Below, piece by piece: positions 43,095-52,646 of a DNA stretch of 64,000 nt. Numbering within the stretch: position 1 is the stretch's first letter; each line of letters opens with the position of its first letter. The translations under genes and the position numbers were made by a program. Source of the DNA: Pseudoruegeria sp. SK021 (GTDB lineage Bacteria; Pseudomonadota; Alphaproteobacteria; Rhodobacterales; Rhodobacteraceae); assembly GCF_002119405.1 (NCBI RefSeq), contig NZ_MTBG01000005.1, positions 1-64,000 on the forward strand, in the 5' to 3' direction. Below the pieces are notes generated by a model that saw only the letters and a list, made by a program, of their open reading frames with translations, did no database searches and was not told the DNA's origin.

Positions 43095-44618
43095 CTATTT
43101 CGAGGCTCCCCAGAAATGGGGAAAGGCCGGAGCGCCGTCCCATGGCGTGGTCAGCCCGGGCGACGCGATGTCGAAGGAATAGACATTGCCCACCTTCACC
43201 ACTGGAACCTGCTCATAGATCAGCGATTGAATGTCGGCCCAAGCGGCCTCCCGCGTCTCAAGATCGGAGGTGCCAGTGAATTTTTCGGCCAGTGCGTGCT
43301 TCTCGTCGGATTTCCACCAGCCGGGATAGCTGTCATTCATCACGGTCAGAAGCACAGGATCAGGGATCGCGCCGTGATGGGTCATGAACATATCCCATTC
43401 GGTAGGTTGGCCGCGCAGGGTCAGCAGCGTGGCCCAATCTACAACCACCATCTGCACGTTGATGCCTGCATCGGCAAGCTGACGGGTAAACACGGTGGCT
43501 TGATCGAAATGCTCTTTATAATTGGTCGAGACCAACAGCTTGATCGGCGTCCCATCATAGCCCGCCTCGGTCGCCAGTGCGCGGGCCTTGTCCGCGTCCC
43601 CCTCGCTGTAAGCGTCGGTGCCGGCCTCATTGTACCAAACATTGCCTTCGGGAAAGAACGCGCCGTCAGCCTTGAACAATTCCGGCTCACCCACGGACAC
43701 CTGCAAGGCTTGCTCCATGTTGAGGGAGGCAAGGATGGCCCGGCGCAGGGCGTAGTTGTCCTTTAGCGGGCCTGCTTCGGAATTCATGAACATCAGCCCA
43801 AAGATCGGGGCCGCGCTGATCTTGACCTGAACCGATGGATCATCCTTCACAAGACCGTACAGATCGCCAGAGATGTATTCCGCATAGTCGTAATCGCCCG
43901 CCTGAACGCCGCTCATCCGGGTGCCGACATCTGGAACCGGGATGAATTGTAACTTCTCGAACAGCGCCTCGCGCCCGCCGGATTCGCCATCGAGCGGGGC
44001 ATCGACCTTGGCGTAATCGTCAAAACGGACAAGTTCGACATAGCGGTTCGGGCGGATTTCACCGAATTTGTAGGGGCCGGTGCCGATATAATTTTCAGGC
44101 GAAATCGCATCGCCACCCGCCGCAGACGCCACTTCGGCGGGGTAGATCACCGGGCCACCATTGGGATAGGCCATCATGCTTTTCCAAGCACCGTTCGGCG
44201 CAGACAACGTCAAGGTCACTTCCAGCGGTCCTGTGGCCTCGGCGCTTTCCAAGCCCAGCAGTTTGCCGCGGGATCCGAACTCGGACCACCGCTCAAGCGA
44301 GGCCACCACATCTTCGGCGGACATCGCGCTGCCGTCGTGGAACGTCACGCCGTCGCGCAGGGTGATCGTGATGGTTTTCTCATCATCCGAGATGGTTTCG
44401 CCCGTGGCCAGAAACGGCTGCGGTTTGGCCGAGGCATCAAAGGCATACAGCGTCTCGAACATATGCTGCCCGATGGTCGAGGCAAGGGTCGCGGTGCCCA
44501 TCTGAATGTCAAGGCTGGGAGGTTCGCTGACCGTGGCATACCGTAGGGTTTGCGCCGAAATGGGCGATGCCAGCAAAGCGGCGAAGGCTACACTTCCAAT
44601 TACCCGTTCGAATGTCAT
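43095..44618 (-). CDS. Dipeptide-type solute-binding protein (SBP_bac_5)
   Basis: The 507-residue periplasmic receptor has a signal peptide of about 22 residues (ERVIGSVAFAALLASPISA). It shows the family landmarks SEPPSLDIQMGTATLAS, ITLRDGVTFHDGSAMSAEDVV and YIGTGPYKF. The ATG at 44618 has a GAGGAG site; a start nine codons earlier is less likely. The genes around it encode a dehydrogenase and an amidohydrolase, so the ligand could be an N-acyl or opine-like compound, or a glycoside. That is inference. Confidence 0.9.
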   Translation of the reverse strand: MTFERVIGSVAFAALLASPISAQTLRYATVSEPPSLDIQMGTATLASTIGQHMFETLYAFDASAKPQPFLATGETISDDEKTITITLRDGVTFHDGSAMSAEDVVASLERWSEFGSRGKLLGLESAEATGPLEVTLTLSAPNGAWKSMMAYPNGGPVIYPAEVASAAGGDAISPENYIGTGPYKFGEIRPNRYVELVRFDDYAKVDAPLDGESGGREALFEKLQFIPVPDVGTRMSGVQAGDYDYAEYISGDLYGLVKDDPSVQVKISAAPIFGLMFMNSEAGPLKDNYALRRAILASLNMEQALQVSVGEPELFKADGAFFPEGNVWYNEAGTDAYSEGDADKARALATEAGYDGTPIKLLVSTNYKEHFDQATVFTRQLADAGINVQMVVVDWATLLTLRGQPTEWDMFMTHHGAIPDPVLLTVMNDSYPGWWKSDEKHALAEKFTGTSDLETREAAWADIQSLIYEQVPVVKVGNVYSFDIASPGLTTPWDGAPAFPHFWGASK

Positions 44619-44648
44619 TTGTCGCTCCTCGTTGTTGACGCCCATTAC

Positions 44649-45425
44649 TCAGACGCAGGTATAGCCGCCGTCGATGACCAAGCTTGCGCCAGTCATGAAA
44701 CGTGCGGAATCCGATGCGAGATACAGCGCAAGTGCGCCGATGTCTTTTGGATCGCCCATGGTCCCCATAGGGATGTCAGCGACGATGCCAGCAATGATTT
44801 CGGGGTTGGTGCGCTGCCATTTCAGGTTTGGTTCTGTGGCGAAAATACCCGGGCAGATTGCGTTTGCCGTGATCCCGTGAGGGGCCCAATCCACCGCAAG
44901 TGTGCGGGTGAATTGCAGCACCGCGGCCTTTGCGGTTTCATAATGCCGCCCGCCGATCCCTTTTCCCGCCACCAATGCGTTGATCGAGGCGATGTTGATG
45001 ATCCGCCCGCCGGTGCCCGCCGCGATCATCGCTTTGCCCAAGATGCGCGAACACAAAAAGGTCGAGGTCAGGTTCAAATCCATCATCTCGCGCCACGTCG
45101 CAAGATCAAGGTCTTCGGTTGCGATGTTGATGCGGCGGCCACCGACATTGTTGATCACAATATCGAACGTTCCGATCTCGTCCAGCGCACGATGACATGC
45201 CGCCTCTGTCGCCTCGGGATTGGCGATATCCGCTTCTAGCGTCCACGCCTGCCGCCCGAGGCTGCGAATGGTTTCGGCGGTGGCGGTCAAGGCATCAGAC
45301 GGGCGGGCGACCAAGGCGATATCGGCCCCCGCAGCCGCCAGTGCCAGCGCCATTTCCCGGCCAAGGCCGCGGCTGCCGCCGGTGATAAAGGCGCGTTTTC
45401 CCCTGAGATCGAAGAGACCATTCAT
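44649..45425 (-). CDS. Short-chain dehydrogenase/reductase
   Basis: The 258-residue classical SDR has GGSRGLGREMA, NNVGGRR and the catalytic YETAK. The C-terminal RFMTGASLVIDGGY is typical. Its closest pattern is to gluconate 5-dehydrogenase or 3-ketoacyl reductase-like SDRs, but the substrate is open. It overlaps the unrecognised gene upstream by four bases and precedes the binding-protein gene by 30 bases. It probably oxidises a hydroxyl of the compound imported by the Dpp-type system. Confidence 0.88.
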   Translation of the reverse strand: MNGLFDLRGKRAFITGGSRGLGREMALALAAAGADIALVARPSDALTATAETIRSLGRQAWTLEADIANPEATEAACHRALDEIGTFDIVINNVGGRRINIATEDLDLATWREMMDLNLTSTFLCSRILGKAMIAAGTGGRIINIASINALVAGKGIGGRHYETAKAAVLQFTRTLAVDWAPHGITANAICPGIFATEPNLKWQRTNPEIIAGIVADIPMGTMGDPKDIGALALYLASDSARFMTGASLVIDGGYTCV

Positions 45426-46606
45426 GTGGTTGCCGCCGTGGTGATGGCACGGTGCATCCAGTTCAAACGGGCACGCGGCACCAGCCCGAGGTTGTAGAAA
45501 TTCATCCCATCCACATAGGGGCTGGCAGCACAGACACGGGCGACCAAATCGTCGGCATTGGCAACTTCAGGATGAAACAGTTGAAACCCCGCGATCAAGG
45601 TCGCGTCCGGTTGCAGCACCTCGCGCACTGTTTGCAGCTCGGCACCCAGTTTGTCGGCAGGCGTGAAATAGGCGCAGTACAGCAGGCCATCGCACGCTGC
45701 AGCGGCCTTTGCGCGATCAACGCCGCCTTGCCATGTCGCCTGCGCATCAATCAGCAGAACTTCGGTCTCTGGATGTGCCTCTGCCCGGATCCGCGCGATC
45801 AGCGAGGTCACCGGTTCGCTGCGCCACCGCAGGTAATCGGCCAGCGCTGGAACGGTATCGAATGCCGCCAATCCTGTGGTGGGGAACTCGGGAAACTGCG
45901 CTTCGGGTAGTTCACGCGCGAACGCGGCGGTCAGGTGGTCGGCCACCGCCTTGCGAGCGGCATTGCCGTCAATTCCCGCCTGCCCCGCCCTCGCGAGGCA
46001 ATGATCGCAAAAGCAAAGGCCCAACAAGAACGTATCTTCCGGCAGAAGGCCCAACCCGTCTTTTTCGTGATGGAAGCCGTGATCGAACCCCATGAAATCG
46101 GGGCTTTCCAATTCCACCCGGTCTGGACGATAGCGGTGGGTGATTTCAGCCACCATGCCCACCACATAGTCGCGTGCCGCATCACTTGAGGGGCATAGCC
46201 CGTACACTGCCGGATCGCCAAAGGCATCGCGCAGCGCATGGGCCGGATGTGCCATCCCAAGTCGGCTGTTGTGCAGGCAAACGGTCCAACAGGACACTGC
46301 GGCCCCTCCCGCATCGCGGGCCTTGATCGTTCTGGCCAGCATATCACCTTCGGCCTCGACGATCGCGGCCTGCTTCGGCGCGATTTCGGCGCTGGCCCAT
46401 CGCGCGGGATCGACCTTGTAATACACCGTGCCGTCTTCGGGGAAATAAGTCCGCCGTTTCGGGTTGCCGGGCTGCAGGAACCGCCCTGCATGATACGAGG
46501 TGGCAAGGCTGATGCAGGTGCCGCCCGACTGTCCGATGACGGCAAGCGCGTCCTCGCATCCCAGATCGTGCAAATCCCACGGATAGGCCCAGACCGAATG
46601 GCGCAT
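45422..46606 (-). CDS. Unrecognised protein, possible glycosidase-like TIM barrel
   Basis: I do not recognise this 394-residue protein. Its beginning SVWAYPWDL and later blocks recall alternating beta/alpha units of glycoside-hydrolase-like barrels: GGTCISLATSYHAG, ELESPDFMGFDHGFHHEKDG (acidic pair and histidines), LCFCDHCLARAG (Cys-rich, possibly structural metal), and LIDAQATWQGG. CFCDHC resembles the CxxC segments seen in some barrel enzymes. No signal peptide is present. The ATG at 46606 overlaps the amidohydrolase stop (TGATG), and the SDR start overlaps its stop. Its fixed place between these suggests a catabolic enzyme for the imported compound. Confidence 0.6.
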   Translation of the reverse strand: MRHSVWAYPWDLHDLGCEDALAVIGQSGGTCISLATSYHAGRFLQPGNPKRRTYFPEDGTVYYKVDPARWASAEIAPKQAAIVEAEGDMLARTIKARDAGGAAVSCWTVCLHNSRLGMAHPAHALRDAFGDPAVYGLCPSSDAARDYVVGMVAEITHRYRPDRVELESPDFMGFDHGFHHEKDGLGLLPEDTFLLGLCFCDHCLARAGQAGIDGNAARKAVADHLTAAFARELPEAQFPEFPTTGLAAFDTVPALADYLRWRSEPVTSLIARIRAEAHPETEVLLIDAQATWQGGVDRAKAAAACDGLLYCAYFTPADKLGAELQTVREVLQPDATLIAGFQLFHPEVANADDLVARVCAASPYVDGMNFYNLGLVPRARLNWMHRAITTAATT

Positions 46607-47736
46607 CAGGCGGCCCGCCACATGCCGGCGCGGGCGATCCCGACAGAGGTCAGGCAGCGATCATAATTTATCACCAGGCCCGTGACATCATCCAAAGCAA
46701 TGTCCCCCATCGCTTCGCGGAACACGCTGACATCGCCCACGGCACCGATGCCCAGATGGCCCAGATCGTCGCGCCGCAATGCGCGGGCGGGCGCGACGCT
46801 GGACGCCTCGACCACCTCGGGCAGTGACCAGCCAAGCGCCATGAACTTGGTCATCACGCGCAAATTGTCGTGGGCGGGACCGTTGATACACAATGAGTGG
46901 ATGTCCGACGAGATGACATCGGGGCGGAAGCCTTCGGCCAGCATCGCCCGCGCTGACTTCCACGAAAACGACCCTTGCCCATGGGCAATATCAAAAATCA
47001 CGCCGCGTTCCCGCGCCGCCCGCACCTCGGCCCGCACCGTTCCGTCGCCATGCATCGGGGCGTTTGGAAATGGCCGGAAGCAATGGGTCAGGACATCGCC
47101 CTTGCGAAGCCGCGACACCACTTCGCCATAGCTTGGCGGCGGCTCGTCAATGTGCACCATCAGTGGCAGGCCGGTTTCGTCCGCCACATCCAGCGCCACG
47201 TCCAGCGGCATGATCCCGGACGGCCCCGACGCGTGCGCCCCCAGACGCACCTTGATGCCAATCACCGTATCAGGATGGGCCCGCGCCACGATCGCCGCCT
47301 CGCGTGCCGCCATCAAGCGCATGTTATCGGATTCACCGACCCTCACACCGGAAGAAAACGCATAGATCCCCGCGAAGCTCACGTGCAGATAGGCTAGGAC
47401 ACGCGAAAACGCCGGCTCGATCACGTGCTTGGCGAACCCATGATAATTGCCCGGACCGGCACTGCCCGCATCCACCAGTGTCGTACAGGCTGATTTCAGG
47501 GCGTAGTCGTCAGGATCCACGCCAAGCGATGTACCGCCCCAATAGACATGGGTGTGCAGATCGATCAGTCCCGGCGTGACGATGGCGCCCGCCGCATCGA
47601 CCACCTCAGCGTTGCGAGGCGCATCAATATCAAAGCCAGCGATTTTACCATCCGCGATCACCACATCGGCAATCCGGTCGATACCATTGGCTGGGTCGAT
47701 GACGCGCCCACCGCGAAGAACCAGATTTCCGCTCAT
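46606..47736 (-). CDS. Amidohydrolase/deacetylase-family metallohydrolase
   Basis: The 376-residue enzyme has the amidohydrolase beginning GGRVIDPANG and metal ligands H61-x-H63 in LIDLHTHVYWGG. A lysine in VIGIKVRLGAH may be carbamylated, and MVHIDEPP, VLTHCF and ISSDIHS supply the remaining ligands. This pattern fits the Atu3266/EF0837 group, whose known activities include hydrolysis of acetyl-(R)-mandelate and N-acetyl-D-amino acids. The ATG at 47736 gives the usual domain start. It is the first gene of the eight-gene operon. Hydrolysis of an acyl compound brought in by the Dpp-type system is likely. Confidence 0.82.
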   Translation of the reverse strand: MSGNLVLRGGRVIDPANGIDRIADVVIADGKIAGFDIDAPRNAEVVDAAGAIVTPGLIDLHTHVYWGGTSLGVDPDDYALKSACTTLVDAGSAGPGNYHGFAKHVIEPAFSRVLAYLHVSFAGIYAFSSGVRVGESDNMRLMAAREAAIVARAHPDTVIGIKVRLGAHASGPSGIMPLDVALDVADETGLPLMVHIDEPPPSYGEVVSRLRKGDVLTHCFRPFPNAPMHGDGTVRAEVRAARERGVIFDIAHGQGSFSWKSARAMLAEGFRPDVISSDIHSLCINGPAHDNLRVMTKFMALGWSLPEVVEASSVAPARALRRDDLGHLGIGAVGDVSVFREAMGDIALDDVTGLVINYDRCLTSVGIARAGMWRAA

Positions 47737-48148
47737 AAGATCACATGAGGGCAAAGGTTAATGATCATTACAATCTGCAAGTCGAGCTCCTAGCAGGCGT
47801 TGGAATTCGGCGCTTAGGGAAAGCGCATGAGGGTCGTGGGTCGGCCAACGGTCGAAGGCAGTCAGGATGGATGGAACACCCGCACGGCACCCGCGATCTT
47901 CAGGTCAGCTCTGCCGTGGCAAGTCAGAAATTCTTTCCCACCAACGCGCCTGACTGGGTGATGTGCGGCCTTGGCCACCTTCGACTCAAACTGTGTGAGT
48001 TACCTACATTTCTGTCAAGAGATTCCATCATCGTCAGCGTTTTGTTATAAAATCGGGGAAAATCAGACATCGACGCTGTGATATTCCAACATAATTCTTG
48101 ACCAAGGGCTGCGCGTTGGCGACGATATCTTAACCGCGAGAGGTGTGC
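47737..48148. other. Divergent intergenic region, 412 bases
   Basis: This gap separates the leftward amidohydrolase operon from the rightward RpiR gene, so both promoters should lie here. TTGACA is present on the minus strand at 48018-48013 and TTGACC on the plus strand at 48098-48103, but neither has a clear -10 box at proper spacing. AT-rich stretches occur near 48040-48065 and 48080-48095. I see no gene and no clear operator. Confidence 0.5.
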
Positions 48149-49105
48149 ATGGACGCCAATCCCCCGACCCGACCCATCGACAGTTCTGCCCGGCAAGCCA
48201 CTTGGTCTGGCCGACATGTGCCCGACATCGTGGGCCGGATCAAAGACGCGCTTGCCACGCTCAGCCCGGCGGAACGACGGGTGGCTACCGCTGTCCTAAG
48301 CGACGTTCGCCAAGCTGTCGAAGACAGCAACGCAGCGCTTGCCGTCCGGGCCCGGGTCAGCGAACCCAGCGTCACGCGCTTCTGCCGCACCATCGGTTGT
48401 GACGGAGTGCGCGATTTCAAGCTCAAGCTGGCCCAGAGCCTTGTGGTCGGCGATCTTTACCTCAATGCCGATCCCGCGCTCCCGGCCTCCGATGGCACGG
48501 ATGCGCAAAACCCGACGTTTTGGGATGTGGTGCTGGGCGATGCGCATGCGGCCCTGCGCGAGGTCGAGCGTCAGGTGCCTTCAGCCGCGGTGCTGGCGGC
48601 TGCCGAAGCCGTCGCGACGGCGGGCCAAGTGGTCACCTTCGGCCTTGGCGGCAGTGCCGCGCCTCTGGCACTTGAAACACAGCACCGCCTGTTTCGCTAT
48701 GGCGTACGGGCAGTTTGCTGTACGGATCCCTATCTGATGCGGATGACCGCTGCGACGTTACATGCTGGCGATGTGGTGATTGCAATTTCGGCTTCGGGAA
48801 AGACCACGGAACTGATTGAAGCGGTCGATCTGGCGCGGGGCTACGGCGCCACCATTATCGCCATCACCGCGATGGCCAGCCCCCTGATCGAGGCAGTGCA
48901 GCATCCGTTGGGGGTGACCATTCCTGAAAACTCCAACACGCTCACCCCGACCGCCGCGCGGTTTGCATATCTGGCAATCATTGATCTGTTGTCCGCCGCA
49001 ACGGGGTATGCGCTTGGCCCAACGGCGCGCGAAAGCCTGCGGCGGATCAAATACGCGGCACTGAACCACCGCACCGGCAACATTCTGGAACCTCTGGGGG
49101 ATTAA
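48149..49105 (+). CDS. RpiR-family transcriptional regulator
   Basis: The 318-residue protein has an N-terminal HTH_6 domain with LSPAERRVATAVLSD, SNAALAVRARVSEPSVTRFCRTIG and GVRDFKLKLAQ, and a C-terminal SIS sugar-phosphate-binding domain (VVTFGLGGSAAPLALETQHRLFRYG and VVIAISASGKTTELIEAV). The ATG at 48149 follows an AGAGG site; a GTG two codons earlier is less likely. It is divergent from the amidohydrolase/Dpp operon and is a likely regulator of it. RpiR proteins usually sense a sugar phosphate. Confidence 0.9.
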   Translation: MDANPPTRPIDSSARQATWSGRHVPDIVGRIKDALATLSPAERRVATAVLSDVRQAVEDSNAALAVRARVSEPSVTRFCRTIGCDGVRDFKLKLAQSLVVGDLYLNADPALPASDGTDAQNPTFWDVVLGDAHAALREVERQVPSAAVLAAAEAVATAGQVVTFGLGGSAAPLALETQHRLFRYGVRAVCCTDPYLMRMTAATLHAGDVVIAISASGKTTELIEAVDLARGYGATIIAITAMASPLIEAVQHPLGVTIPENSNTLTPTAARFAYLAIIDLLSAATGYALGPTARESLRRIKYAALNHRTGNILEPLGD

Positions 49106-49213
49106 ACCGTGCAAACCACGCCTCAATCCGTCGCCCCAACCCTGCCGTGGACGGCCGCTGGCATGCCTCCCGCGCACGCAGCGCGGGGACACAGACCTTT
49201 ACGCCGAACTGGC

Positions 49214-49579
49214 TTAGAGCGGCTTGTAGGCGACGGCCTCAATCTCGACCGCGATATCGATCATCAACCGGGATTCCGCAGTGGATCGGGCGGGCGGGTC
49301 GCTGGGAAAATGCTTGCCATAGGCGGCGTTGAACGCCGGGAAGTCATCACGGTCCCGCAGCCAAACGGTGGTTTTCACCACGTCCGACAAAGCGCAGCCT
49401 GCCAGTTTCAGCGCCGCCGCGATATTGGCGATCACCTGCTCGGTTTCGGGGCCGACACCGCCCGCCACCACTTTGCCATCCATCCCGACCGGCACTTGGC
49501 CAGAAATGAAAACGAAATCTCCGGCCCGGACTGCGGGCGACAACGGAACGTGGCTGTCTCCGAAGGTTTGCTTACTCAT
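49214..49579 (-). CDS. RidA-family enamine/imine deaminase
   Basis: The 121-residue protein is a complete RidA/YjgF-fold member. PLSPAVRAGDFVFISGQVP and the C-terminal VEIEAVAYKPL are typical, and an arginine-rich segment (ARSTAESRL) includes the region of the usual catalytic arginine. Members hydrolyse reactive enamines produced by PLP enzymes, which fits the PLP-fold protein encoded at 50395. The ATG at 49579 is used because the domain starts there; longer frames are unconserved. It is divergent from the SDR gene, with 62 bases between the two starts. Confidence 0.88.
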   Translation of the reverse strand: MSKQTFGDSHVPLSPAVRAGDFVFISGQVPVGMDGKVVAGGVGPETEQVIANIAAALKLAGCALSDVVKTTVWLRDRDDFPAFNAAYGKHFPSDPPARSTAESRLMIDIAVEIEAVAYKPL

Positions 49580-49641
49580 TGCATATATTCCTTTTTTGGG
49601 TGTGGCGCGATCCTGATACAGATGTGCACGGAAGGCCAGCC

Positions 49642-50385
49642 ATGATCCAACTGGATAAAAAACGCGTGGTGCTGACAGGGGCCGGAGGCGGTTTAGGCAC
49701 TCGGTTGGTGGCCGCGTTCCGCGCCGCCGGCGCAGAAGTGGTGGTGTGTGATCGTGCGGGCGCTTGCATGCCCGCCGATCTTGAATCGCACCATTTTGAC
49801 CTCTCCGATCCTGCCGCCGTGGCATCCGGCGCTGACGCCATCCTTGCCAACGGTAGTCCGGATATCTTCGTCTCCAACGCCGGTGTCACCACGGCCGAAG
49901 TGCTGGACGATCTGACCCCGGATCGGCTTGCGTCTGAATTGGCGGCAAATTTCACCGGCGCTGCCGATCTGTCGGCGCGGCTGGTTCCGGGCATGTGCGA
50001 ACGAGGCGGCGCGATGGTGTTCGTGGCATCGGTCAACGGGCTGTCCCATTACGGCAACCCAGCCTACTCGGCCGCCAAGGCCGCCCTGCTGGGCTGGATG
50101 CGTGCGATTGCCACGGAAAAGGGCCGGTTCGGGCTGCGCGCCAATGCGGTCTGCCCCGGGTCAATCCGTACCCCGGTTTGGGATGCGCGTATCGCCGCTG
50201 ATCCACGGGTGCTGGAAAACGTGGCCAAACTCTATCCGCTGGGCCGGTTTGTCACCCCCGACGAGGTGGCGAACGCGGTTCTGTTTCTGGCAAGCCCGCT
50301 GGCCTCTGGCATCACCGGCGTGACCATGCCTGTGGATGCGGGGCTTAGCGGCGGCAACCTTCCTTTCATCGATGCGATCACCTGA
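49642..50385 (+). CDS. Short-chain dehydrogenase/reductase
   Basis: The 247-residue SDR has the cofactor motif TGAGGGLGTRL, SNAGVTTA and the catalytic YSAAK. The ATG at 49642 has a GGAAGG site; longer upstream frames overlap the RidA promoter region and lack conservation. The second strand ends in VVCDRAG, with an acidic residue favouring NAD. The next gene, for a PLP-fold protein, starts nine bases after its stop, so the two are one operon. It may oxidise a beta-hydroxy acid or amino-acid derived compound. Confidence 0.88.
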   Translation: MIQLDKKRVVLTGAGGGLGTRLVAAFRAAGAEVVVCDRAGACMPADLESHHFDLSDPAAVASGADAILANGSPDIFVSNAGVTTAEVLDDLTPDRLASELAANFTGAADLSARLVPGMCERGGAMVFVASVNGLSHYGNPAYSAAKAALLGWMRAIATEKGRFGLRANAVCPGSIRTPVWDARIAADPRVLENVAKLYPLGRFVTPDEVANAVLFLASPLASGITGVTMPVDAGLSGGNLPFIDAIT

Positions 50386-50394
50386 GGCGACCCC

Positions 50395-51450
50395 ATGAAC
50401 ATTGACGATATTGACACCCCCGCGATCCTGATCGACCTTGATGTGGTCGAGGCCAACTTAAGCCGCGCCCAGAGCTACGCCAACGATCACGGCATCGCCC
50501 TGCGTCCCCATGTCAAAACCCATCGCCTGCCGCTGTTCGCCAAACGTCAGGTGGAGCTTGGTGCCCAAGGAATTAATTGCCAAAAGTTGGGCGAGGCCGA
50601 GGTGATGGCCGATGCGGGCCTGACCGACATCCTCGTGACCTTCAACATCATCGGCGCGGCCAAGCTGGATCGGCTGGCGGCCCTTCATTCCCGCATTCAG
50701 ATCGCTGTCGTGGCCGATAATGTGCCGGTGATCGACGGCTATGCCGCCCGCTTTACCGATCCCGATCATCCGCTCGACGTTATGGTGGAATGCGATACCG
50801 GGGCCGAACGCAACGGGGTGCAATCGGGCGAACAGGCCCTCGATCTCGCCCGCCGGATCACCGCCGCACCGGGGCTGCGGTTTGCGGGTCTGCTGACCTA
50901 TCCCCCGTCCAATCCCAAGGCAACGGGCGCGTGGCTGGCACAGGCCAAACAGATCATCGAAGCCGATGGCATTGCCGTACCGAAGCTCTCAAGCGGCGGC
51001 TCGCCCACGCTTTATTCCGCCCATGAAAGCGGCGGGATCGACGAACATCGCGCCGGCACCTACATCTATTCTGACCGGATGCAGGTGGCCGCCGGTCTTG
51101 GCACCTTGGCAGATTGTGCCCTCAGCGTCTTGCTGACCGTGGTCAGCCGTCCCACGGACACGCGTGCCACACTTGATGGTGGCTCCAAGGCGCTGGCCGC
51201 CGATGTCTGTGCCGCCCCCGGCCACGGCCACATCATTGAATATCCCGATGCCATCCTGACCAAGCTCAGCGAAGAACACGCGGTCGTCGATGTATCTGCC
51301 TGCGACAGCAAGCCCATGATCGGCGCCCGGGTGCGGGTGATCCCCAACCACGTGTGCGTGGTGGTCAACCTGTTCGACAAAGTGCATCTGATGCGCGGCG
51401 ACACCGTGGAGCAGGTGCTCGATGTGGCCGCGCGCGGCAAATCGAACTAG
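50395..51450 (+). CDS. D-threonine aldolase/D-serine dehydratase-like PLP protein
   Basis: The 351-residue protein has the alanine-racemase N-terminal fold: [16 protein letters not shown] and [14 protein letters not shown], where K41 should hold PLP. The C-terminal [12 protein letters not shown] carries the His-x-Cys metal site of D-threonine aldolase and D-serine dehydratase. Such enzymes act on D-3-hydroxy amino acids with a metal ion. A RidA protein nearby would deal with enamine side products. It ends in a four-base overlap with the convergent ATPase gene. Confidence 0.88.
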   Translation: MNIDDIDTPAILIDLDVVEANLSRAQSYANDHGIALRPHVKTHRLPLFAKRQVELGAQGINCQKLGEAEVMADAGLTDILVTFNIIGAAKLDRLAALHSRIQIAVVADNVPVIDGYAARFTDPDHPLDVMVECDTGAERNGVQSGEQALDLARRITAAPGLRFAGLLTYPPSNPKATGAWLAQAKQIIEADGIAVPKLSSGGSPTLYSAHESGGIDEHRAGTYIYSDRMQVAAGLGTLADCALSVLLTVVSRPTDTRATLDGGSKALAADVCAAPGHGHIIEYPDAILTKLSEEHAVVDVSACDSKPMIGARVRVIPNHVCVVVNLFDKVHLMRGDTVEQVLDVAARGKSN

Positions 51451-52514
51451 TCGATCCGGACACCCGTTTCCGGATCAAACAGGTGAACCGCCTCAGGATC
51501 GAGCGACAGTGTCTGCCGCTCGCCCGGGGCAAATGTCACCCGACTGCGCAGCACGGCGCGAATGTCAGATGCCGTGTCGGCGGCCCGCTTATACACCAGC
51601 GCATCGTCCACCAGATTGGCCAACACATGGGTTTCCGGCCCCATCGGCTCGATGACCCGCACTTCGATCTCGATGCCAGCGCCATCTTGAACGCGCACAA
51701 ACCCTTCGGGACGCACCCCGACGATCACCGCACCATCGGGGGCGTTGACCGCGATTTTTTGCGCTCCGACGGTCAACGTTCCTCCGGCCACCTGCCCGCG
51801 CAGAAAGCTCATGGCGGGCGAGCCGATAAATCCCGCCACGAAGATATTGGCAGGACGGTCATAGATATCCAGCGGCGCGCCTTGCTGTTCGATCAGCCCG
51901 TCGCGCATCACCACGATGCGGTCGGCCATGGTCATCGCTTCGACCTGATCGTGGGTGACATAGATCACGGTATTTTTCAGCCGGGTATGCAACGCCTTGA
52001 TTTCTGCCCGCATCGCGACGCGCAACTGCGCATCAAGGTTGGACAGCGGCTCGTCGAACAAAAACAATCGCGGCTCGCGCTGCAACGCCCGCCCCATTGC
52101 CACCCGCTGCCGCTGTCCCCCCGAAAGCTCGCGCGGATAACGATCAAGATACGTCGTGAGATTGAGCATCTCGGCTGCGGGTTCCACCTTGTCGCCCGGT
52201 TCGCCGCGCACTTTGGGACCATAGGCAATATTTTCGCGCACGGTCATATGCGGGAATAAAGCATAGGATTGAAACACCATCGCCACATCGCGCTTTTGTG
52301 GCGGCAGATGCTCTACCCGGTCGTCGCCAATCCAAAGCGCGCCTTCGCTTAAATCTTCCAGCCCGGCGATCATCCGAAGCAACGTGGATTTTCCACAGCC
52401 CGAGGGTCCCACCAGAACCACAAATTCACCATCCGCGATATCCAAGTCTATCCCGTGCAGCACCTGAATATGGCCGAACCGCTTTATAAGATTCCGGGTC
52501 TTCAGAGTCGCCAT
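51447..52514 (-). CDS. CUT1 sugar ABC ATPase (UgpC/MalK type), divergent
   Basis: The 355-residue ATPase has Walker [10 protein letters not shown], the signature [10 protein letters not shown] and Walker [13 protein letters not shown], with a TOBE-type C-terminus. It is on the strand opposite to the binding-protein and permease genes at 52647-55627 and shares their divergent promoter region. No other ATPase gene is found near those permeases, so it is their most likely partner. Its stop overlaps the stop of the PLP-protein gene. Confidence 0.92.
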   Translation of the reverse strand: MATLKTRNLIKRFGHIQVLHGIDLDIADGEFVVLVGPSGCGKSTLLRMIAGLEDLSEGALWIGDDRVEHLPPQKRDVAMVFQSYALFPHMTVRENIAYGPKVRGEPGDKVEPAAEMLNLTTYLDRYPRELSGGQRQRVAMGRALQREPRLFLFDEPLSNLDAQLRVAMRAEIKALHTRLKNTVIYVTHDQVEAMTMADRIVVMRDGLIEQQGAPLDIYDRPANIFVAGFIGSPAMSFLRGQVAGGTLTVGAQKIAVNAPDGAVIVGVRPEGFVRVQDGAGIEIEVRVIEPMGPETHVLANLVDDALVYKRAADTASDIRAVLRSRVTFAPGERQTLSLDPEAVHLFDPETGVRID

Positions 52515-52646
52515 GATTTGTCCTTAAACCTAAAAAGTCGGATTCGACCTCTTCCCTTTCAATTGCTAACCTTTATCGTCGTTTCTTAACAACACAGAAG
52601 GCCGATCAAAAATGGCCCATCACCCAGCAATGGAGAGTACGACAAA
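52515..52646. promoter_or_regulatory. Divergent promoter region of the third CUT1 importer
   Basis: The 132-base gap between the leftward ATPase gene and the rightward binding-protein gene must hold both promoters. TTGCTA (52563-52568) and TAACAA (52587-52592), 18 bases apart, are a weak plus-strand candidate. No clear palindromic operator is seen. Confidence 0.4.

Noticed and set aside
49580-49825. N-terminal extension of the RidA frame
   Set aside because: The extra 82 residues are Arg-rich, overlap the divergent SDR gene and lie outside the conserved fold; the start at 49579 gives the normal RidA length.
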